NCBI GenBank assembly: GCA_016235865.1
Contig: JACRIK010000021.1
Span: 1 to 64,000 of the forward strand
Length of the DNA: 64,000 bases
Direction of reading: 5' to 3'
From: Planctomycetota bacterium
Lineage (GTDB): Bacteria > Planctomycetota > MHYJ01 > JACQXL01
Positions 59,664-64,000 of this stretch are shown here, in pieces. The notes under the pieces were generated by a model, which worked only from the letters and a program-made list of their open reading frames with translations, made no database searches and had not been told where the DNA came from. Numbering within the stretch: position 1 is the stretch's first letter; each line of letters opens with the position of its first letter. The translations under genes and the position numbers were made by a program.

Positions 59664-60719
59664 TTATTTCTTACTTGGCGTTTCCTTAAATTCAAACGAT
59701 ATCGTTCTGATGGTTACTTTTTCCGTAGGTTTTGATGGTGGGTCTTTCGGCATGTTCGGATTAGCCACGGTTCGGACATTGCCGATTGATTCAAGCACGT
59801 CCAGGCCTGATACCAGTTCTCCGAAGGCGGTAAACTTATTGTCCAGGATTGTTTGCGGCCCCAGGCAGATGAAAAACTGGCTCCCGGCGCTGTCATTGGG
59901 GTCGCCGTGCGCCATGGATAACGTGCCTTTGAGGTGCTTGTTCTTGTTGAATTCCGCCTTTATGGAGTAGCCCGGCCAGCCCAGCCCGTCGCCTTTGGGG
60001 CATCCGCTCTGAACCATAAAGTCCTTGATAATCCGGTGGAAGATATTCTTGTTATAATAACCCTCTTTGGCCAGGCGGACGAAATTTATCGTTGTATTGG
60101 GTGCCTCGCTGAAGAAAAATCGGCACTTCATCGTGCCTCGTGAGGTGTCTATCTTGGCAATCAGTTCTCCGTCGGTTGGTTTTTCCGGCTTGTTTGATTT
60201 AGGCGGGATGACGTTAATCTTCAGCATGTCAGAAGAAATCTGGTTTTGGGCGCCCTTATAATATGCCTTGATTTCCCATGTGCCCATGACCACAGCCGGA
60301 ATATTGAAAACTGTTTTGGACTCGGCGCCGGCGGCCAGTGAAATCCTAGCCATCTTGGCTTTGTTATGGTCATAAACCGAAGGCGTAATCACCGAATAAG
60401 TAAAATTCTTGTCCGACGGATAAATGGTCTTTATCCGGAACGAGACCGAATCAAAATCAAGCATGGGTTTGATAATATCCATATTGTCGTGAGTCATATT
60501 GGTCAGGGTGAGCGTAATCACAATCCAGTCCCCGATAGTTACCTCGGTCTGGGCCGGCGTGGCAATCATTTTTAACGACGGCGGCGCGGCCTGACTCTCG
60601 TTGCTGGTAAATACGCCTGTGATGATAATGGCCAGGCCGGTTACAATCGCGGCCGTAAAAAGCGGGGCCCGGACGGCTTTAAGCCGGATTTTTAACTTAG
60701 CGGGAATAGACGGTTTCAT
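59664..60719 (-). CDS. Exported cyclophilin-type peptidyl-prolyl isomerase, copy A
   Basis: 351 residues. N-terminal membrane/signal segment (FTAAIVTGLAIIITGVF), a ~140-residue beta domain ('TEVTIGDWIVITLTLTNMTHDNMDII...GTWEIKAYYKG'), then a cyclophilin domain from ~195: 'FHRIIKDFMVQSGCPKGDG' holds the catalytic Arg/Phe/Gln, followed by 'AGSQFFICLG'. Periplasmic folding factor. Tandem paralogue of the upstream gene; ATGA overlap. Confidence 0.9.
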   Translation of the reverse strand: MKPSIPAKLKIRLKAVRAPLFTAAIVTGLAIIITGVFTSNESQAAPPSLKMIATPAQTEVTIGDWIVITLTLTNMTHDNMDIIKPMLDFDSVSFRIKTIYPSDKNFTYSVITPSVYDHNKAKMARISLAAGAESKTVFNIPAVVMGTWEIKAYYKGAQNQISSDMLKINVIPPKSNKPEKPTDGELIAKIDTSRGTMKCRFFFSEAPNTTINFVRLAKEGYYNKNIFHRIIKDFMVQSGCPKGDGLGWPGYSIKAEFNKNKHLKGTLSMAHGDPNDSAGSQFFICLGPQTILDNKFTAFGELVSGLDVLESIGNVRTVANPNMPKDPPSKPTEKVTIRTISFEFKETPSKK

Positions 60720-61780
60720 TTATTGCTCGGCATTTCTCGAAATTCCAGAGAAATTGATTTTATAAACACATTCTCCATCGGTTTGGACATCTCTTTTGGG
60801 TTGCCGGGATTGGGCCCGGTTTGGATGTTGGCTATGGTATCCAAAACATCCGTGCCCTCGACCAGTTCGCCAAAGGCGGTATATTGGTTGTCCAATTTCG
60901 GAGCCGCGTCGTGGCAGATAAAAAACTGGCATCCGGCGCTGTCGTTATCCAAAGGTATCGGCGGATTCTGCGAGCTCCGGGCCATAGACAGGGTGCCTCT
61001 AAGATGCCTGTGGGCGTTGAATTCTCCTTTGATGCAATAACCCGGGCCGCCGCTGCCGTTGCCGTTCGGGTCTCCGCCCTGGATCATAAAACCCTTCATA
61101 ATCCGGTGGAAGGTCAGGTTGTCATAAAACCCTTTTTTGGACTGGCGGAGAAAACTCAGCACCGTATTAGGCGCATCGTTGAAAAAGAACCGGCACTTCA
61201 TCGTGCCCTTTGAGGTTTCTATTTTGGCAATCAGTTCGCCGTCGGTTGGTTTTTCCGGTTTATCAGACTTGGGCGGAACGATAGTAATCTTAAGCGGTTC
61301 GGCGGAAAACAGTTTATTGGACCCCTGATAATAGGCCGTGATTTCCCACAGGCCCAGGGTTGCGGCCGGCAGCTTAAAGGCTTCCTGGACTTGAGCCCCG
61401 GCAGCTAGTGAAATCCTGTCCAGCTGGCCAGGATTATGTTCATAAGCCGAGGGTGTAATCGCCGAATGGACAAATTTCTTGATCCCGGCTGGTTTTATCA
61501 AAAACGAGACCGAATCAATATCCAGCATCGGCTTGATGATATCCATCTTGTCAGCGGTGGTATTGGTGAAGGTCAGGGTAATCACAATCCATTCTCCGAT
61601 AGTTACCTCGTTTTGTTCTACTGTAGCGGCCAGTTTTAACGGCTGAGCCGGCGGAGCGACAGCGGAGTCCCGCTCCAAGCGGGGCGGCGCGGCCTGGTTC
61701 TCGCTGCCGGAGAATCCGGCTACGCTTAATAATGCGCAGACAATAATCGCGCCGATAAGAATAGAGTTATTAAATGCCAT
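60716..61780 (-). CDS. Exported cyclophilin-type peptidyl-prolyl isomerase, copy B
   Basis: 354 residues. Signal 'ILIGAIIVCALLSVAGFSG', same beta domain and cyclophilin ('FHRIMKGFMIQGGDPNGNG', 'GCQFFICHD') as copy A. Compared with A it has about a dozen extra residues after 'NQAAPP' (RLERDSAVAPPAQP), encoded by the palindrome CCCGCT-CCA-AGCGGG (61669-61683). ATG 61780 supported by AAAGGA. Confidence 0.9.
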   Translation of the reverse strand: MAFNNSILIGAIIVCALLSVAGFSGSENQAAPPRLERDSAVAPPAQPLKLAATVEQNEVTIGEWIVITLTFTNTTADKMDIIKPMLDIDSVSFLIKPAGIKKFVHSAITPSAYEHNPGQLDRISLAAGAQVQEAFKLPAATLGLWEITAYYQGSNKLFSAEPLKITIVPPKSDKPEKPTDGELIAKIETSKGTMKCRFFFNDAPNTVLSFLRQSKKGFYDNLTFHRIMKGFMIQGGDPNGNGSGGPGYCIKGEFNAHRHLRGTLSMARSSQNPPIPLDNDSAGCQFFICHDAAPKLDNQYTAFGELVEGTDVLDTIANIQTGPNPGNPKEMSKPMENVFIKSISLEFREMPSNK

Positions 61781-61832
61781 AGACAATCCTTTCTGTTAAG
61801 CGTTTTATTTATATCAAAAAGCCATGATGGGG

Positions 61833-62984
61833 TCAATGAATTAACGCCACCTGTCTTTTGGTAAAAACCATTGGTTGCCCCGGTTTATGCCTGAATCCAT
61901 CTAATCCTAACGCCCTGATAATCTCTTTTCTTAATTGGTCTATGCCGGTTCGCTTCAGAGCTGAAATATTTACATTTGGGATTTTAGATGTTAGATTTTT
62001 GATTTTAGGGTGCAAATCGATTTTATTTATTGCCACTATAATTGGCGCTCGGATTGTGTTTGGTAATTTAAAGATATTAAGAAACCATGGTTTTTTCTTC
62101 TTGGTGTCTTGGTGTCTTGGTGGCGGAATAATCTCATCCTTTTCCACCACCAGCACAATCACATCTGCCTTGGGGATTTCTGCCCGGGCATAGGCTATAC
62201 CGATTTTTTCTATAGCGTCTCTGGTGGACTTGCGCAGTCCGGCCGTATCCACCAGCACAAACGGGAATCCGTCGATGGCAAAGACATCCTCTATAGTGTC
62301 CCGGGTCGTGCCGGGCAGATGGTGCGTAATGGCCCGGTCCTGTCCGAGCAGGGCATTGAATAGGGTGGACTTACCGACATTAGGCCGGCCCAGGATGAGA
62401 ATTCGCCTGGACTGGGTCAGGGCCAGTCCGAATCCGGCTGATTCCCGCAGTTCCTTATGATTCTTGGCTGATTTTATCGCCTTTGATAAAGCGCCGTTGT
62501 ATTGGTCTAACAGCACGGCCGCGGCCAAGGGCGTTTGGGCCTGCAGCAGGTATTCCAGCGCCTCGGCCTGGATTTTATCCAGCCGGCCTTGTTTATGGGC
62601 CAGGTTTATTAACTTTGGCCGGGACAGTTCCTTGGCGCCGAATCGCTTGAGCAGATAGCCGATTAAGCGGCAGGGCATTATCCCGCCGTGCGCGTTGATT
62701 TCCACGGTGTCTAACTTGGTCAAGCTATTCTTGGCCGGCGTAAAATGGATGATGACCTCGTCTATTATTTCGCCTTTAACCCTCTCCCCTTGTGGGAGAG
62801 GGGAGGGTGAGGGGGTGGAATAAATGTTCCCCAGATAAATCCGGTTCGGTTTAATCCGTCCTTTATGTTTAGCCGGCCTGAATATCTTTCCGGTTATCTC
62901 CAACGCATCCCGGCCGAATAACTCGATTATCCCGATGCCGCCTGTGCCCTGGGGCGTGGTGATGGAGAAATAATTGATATTCAT
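61833..62984 (-). CDS. mnmE: MnmE-like tRNA-modification GTPase, short form
   Basis: 383 residues from ATG 62984. Folate-binding-like N-terminal domain, then Era-like G domain: 'GRPNVGKSTLFNALLGQDRAI', 'GTTRDTIED', 'DTAGLRKST', 'NKID'. The protein stops after '...FTKRQVALIH', lacking the C-terminal helical part and the FCIGK catalytic Cys of normal ~450-residue MnmE. Two repeat-derived inserts: residues ~56-69 (62778-62815) and 'PPRHQDTKKK'. Either truncated or a lineage form with a different role. Confidence 0.85.
   Translation of the reverse strand: MNINYFSITTPQGTGGIGIIELFGRDALEITGKIFRPAKHKGRIKPNRIYLGNIYSTPSPSPLPQGERVKGEIIDEVIIHFTPAKNSLTKLDTVEINAHGGIMPCRLIGYLLKRFGAKELSRPKLINLAHKQGRLDKIQAEALEYLLQAQTPLAAAVLLDQYNGALSKAIKSAKNHKELRESAGFGLALTQSRRILILGRPNVGKSTLFNALLGQDRAITHHLPGTTRDTIEDVFAIDGFPFVLVDTAGLRKSTRDAIEKIGIAYARAEIPKADVIVLVVEKDEIIPPPRHQDTKKKKPWFLNIFKLPNTIRAPIIVAINKIDLHPKIKNLTSKIPNVNISALKRTGIDQLRKEIIRALGLDGFRHKPGQPMVFTKRQVALIH
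62778..62815. repeat. CCCTCTCCCC..GGGGAGGGTGAGGG palindrome inside mnmE
   Basis: Same family as 28412-28460 in murE; translated here as a Pro/Ser-rich segment (PSPSPLPQGERVKGE) between two conserved strands of the N-terminal domain. Confidence 0.8.
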
Positions 62985-62994
62985 AAATAACGGC

Positions 62995-63849
62995 TTATCT
63001 GCCTTTTGTGGACAAATACGCATGAACCAATCCCCTCAGTGTCAGATATGGCACCAGATTGGTTTTAAATGGTATGGCTGATTTGACTATCTCGGCATCG
63101 CCGCCGGTCAGCACGATTTTCAGTCCGGAAGGTTTTACCTTAATGGTCTTGACCAGTTCTTGGACGATATTCTTTACCAGTCCCGCACCACCGTGATAGA
63201 CACCTGAGATAATTGCATCCTGGGTATTCTTGCCCAGAGCCACGGGCCTTTTAGACGGTAACTTTACCCAGGGCAGTTGGGCGCAGTTCTGGTAGAGCGA
63301 TTTTGCCATCATACTGATGCCCGGCGCAATCACCCCGCCTAAGAATTCACCACGGCTATTGACTATGTCAAAGGTGATGGCTGTGCCGCAACTGATGACC
63401 AGAATCGGATGCTTTCCTTTAACCAGTTGCCTTGCCGCTAATGCATTGAGCAGCCGGTCCTTGCCCACCTTGGTCGGGGCATCGGTCCGGTTGATTATCG
63501 GGATATCAAAGTCGCCGCTGGACCGGGCCGTGTCGATTATCCGTGACGGTTTCTGAGCGCCATAAGGGCGCCATGGCGCTTCGGCGCCACCCGCCTTTAA
63601 CGGTTTAATTTTGAATATCTTTCCCGCCCACTCAATGATAATCGGCTCGACCTCGGGATTGGTCGAGGCCACCAGGATGGTCTTGACCTTTGAGATAATC
63701 TTATTGCCGCCGTTGATGTCCAGGACCTTGCTTAAGAATGACTTATTAAGCGAGGTGTTGGGAATGCTCTCGGATGCAATAATCTTATTGGGATTAGCGA
63801 AGAAACCCAAATGGGTGTTGGTATTGCCGATGTCAATGGCTAAAATCAT
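62995..63849 (-). CDS. coaX: Type III pantothenate kinase
   Basis: 284 residues. 'MILAIDIGNTNTHLGFF' phosphate loop, 'VGKDRLLNALAA', 'LVISCGTAITFDIV' and 'GGVIAPGISMMAKSLYQ' are CoaX/BAF-family motifs. Phosphorylates pantothenate, the first step to CoA. Residues ~86-98 ('GGAEAPWRPYGAQ') look inserted and are encoded by GGCGCC-rich palindromes at 63555-63592. mnmE follows after 10 bp. Confidence 0.93.
   Translation of the reverse strand: MILAIDIGNTNTHLGFFANPNKIIASESIPNTSLNKSFLSKVLDINGGNKIISKVKTILVASTNPEVEPIIIEWAGKIFKIKPLKAGGAEAPWRPYGAQKPSRIIDTARSSGDFDIPIINRTDAPTKVGKDRLLNALAARQLVKGKHPILVISCGTAITFDIVNSRGEFLGGVIAPGISMMAKSLYQNCAQLPWVKLPSKRPVALGKNTQDAIISGVYHGGAGLVKNIVQELVKTIKVKPSGLKIVLTGGDAEIVKSAIPFKTNLVPYLTLRGLVHAYLSTKGR
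63555..63592. repeat. GGCGCC-rich palindrome inside coaX
   Basis: GCGCCATAAGGGCGCC and GGCGCTTCGGCGCC repeats encode the extra segment of CoaX. Confidence 0.65.
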
Positions 63850-63925
63850 GATGATATTATACTTGCATCAGGGATAAAAAGCAAGATAATTATAGACGGA
63901 ACGGTTGGATAAAAAGTATAAAAGA

Positions 63926-63986
63926 AACCACAGATTCCACTGATTATATCTTATGAAATCTGTGTTTATCTGTGCAATCTGTGGTT
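63926..63986. repeat. AACCACAGATT..AATCTGTGGTT inverted repeat
   Basis: Perfect 11-bp arms (63926-63936 / 63976-63986) upstream of coaX; reverse complement resembles 4002-4031. No gene in 63850-64000. Confidence 0.75.
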
Positions 63987-64000
63987 ACGACTCTTCGGTA

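Overview
The window is a chromosomal stretch of a Gram-negative (diderm), meso-DAP peptidoglycan, menaquinone-using anaerobe. Evidence: MurE carries the DNPR meso-DAP motif, there are two outer-membrane beta-barrel genes, a MenA, a Rex redox repressor and a Tat-exported molybdoenzyme. The Ser/Thr kinase with a C-terminal TPR array and the abundance of lineage-specific exported proteins would suit an uncultured Planctomycetota-like lineage, but nothing here proves the phylum.

Layout. 1-5354: exported/hypothetical genes and the first 22-bp tandem array. 5402-14318: ribosomal/secretion/transcription block rplF-rplR-rpsE-rplO-secY-adk-map-infA-rpmJ-rpsM-rpsK-rpsD-rpoA-rplQ, then a HIT protein. 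14326-18421: TPR kinase (minus) and lysS. 18531-23240: variable cassette (pentadecapeptide-repeat protein, unknown 268-aa protein, trypsin-like protease, ECF-like sigma factor and zinc-finger putative anti-sigma). 23289-27565: an AT-richer island with NYN and HEPN (putative RNases) and two PD-(D/E)XK-like proteins, probably defence. 28225-34057 (minus): dcw cluster mraZ-[two small paralogues]-rsmH-ftsL-ftsI-murE.

34481-58650 holds two modules built to one plan: PhnD-like oxyanion sensor + HAMP histidine kinase + NtrC-type regulator, then a 22-bp-period tandem array, a sigma-54 promoter with a conserved TCACTGTGA box, an exported redox operon, a gene for a duplicated RAM-like protein, and a conserved terminator element. 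Module 1 encodes a membrane protein, porin, FMN-binding flavoprotein and ApbE flavin transferase. Module 2 encodes Rex, a B-C-A ordered molybdopterin oxidoreductase, a TauE/SafE exporter, TatA, MoaA, the RAM-like paralogue and a second porin. By analogy with AioXSR/ArrSKRT, these are probably oxyanion-responsive respiratory modules. 58655-63849 (minus): coaX-mnmE-two cyclophilins-menA.

Three sequence-level phenomena run through the whole window: (i) four intergenic arrays with the same 22-bp period, two sharing a perfect 42-bp terminus in opposite orientation; (ii) at least eleven copies of a compound hairpin element separated by TAAC/TAAG, nearly all just before a ribosome-binding site; (iii) small palindromic repeats inserted in frame inside conserved housekeeping proteins (LysRS, MurE, MnmE, CoaX, ApbE and others).
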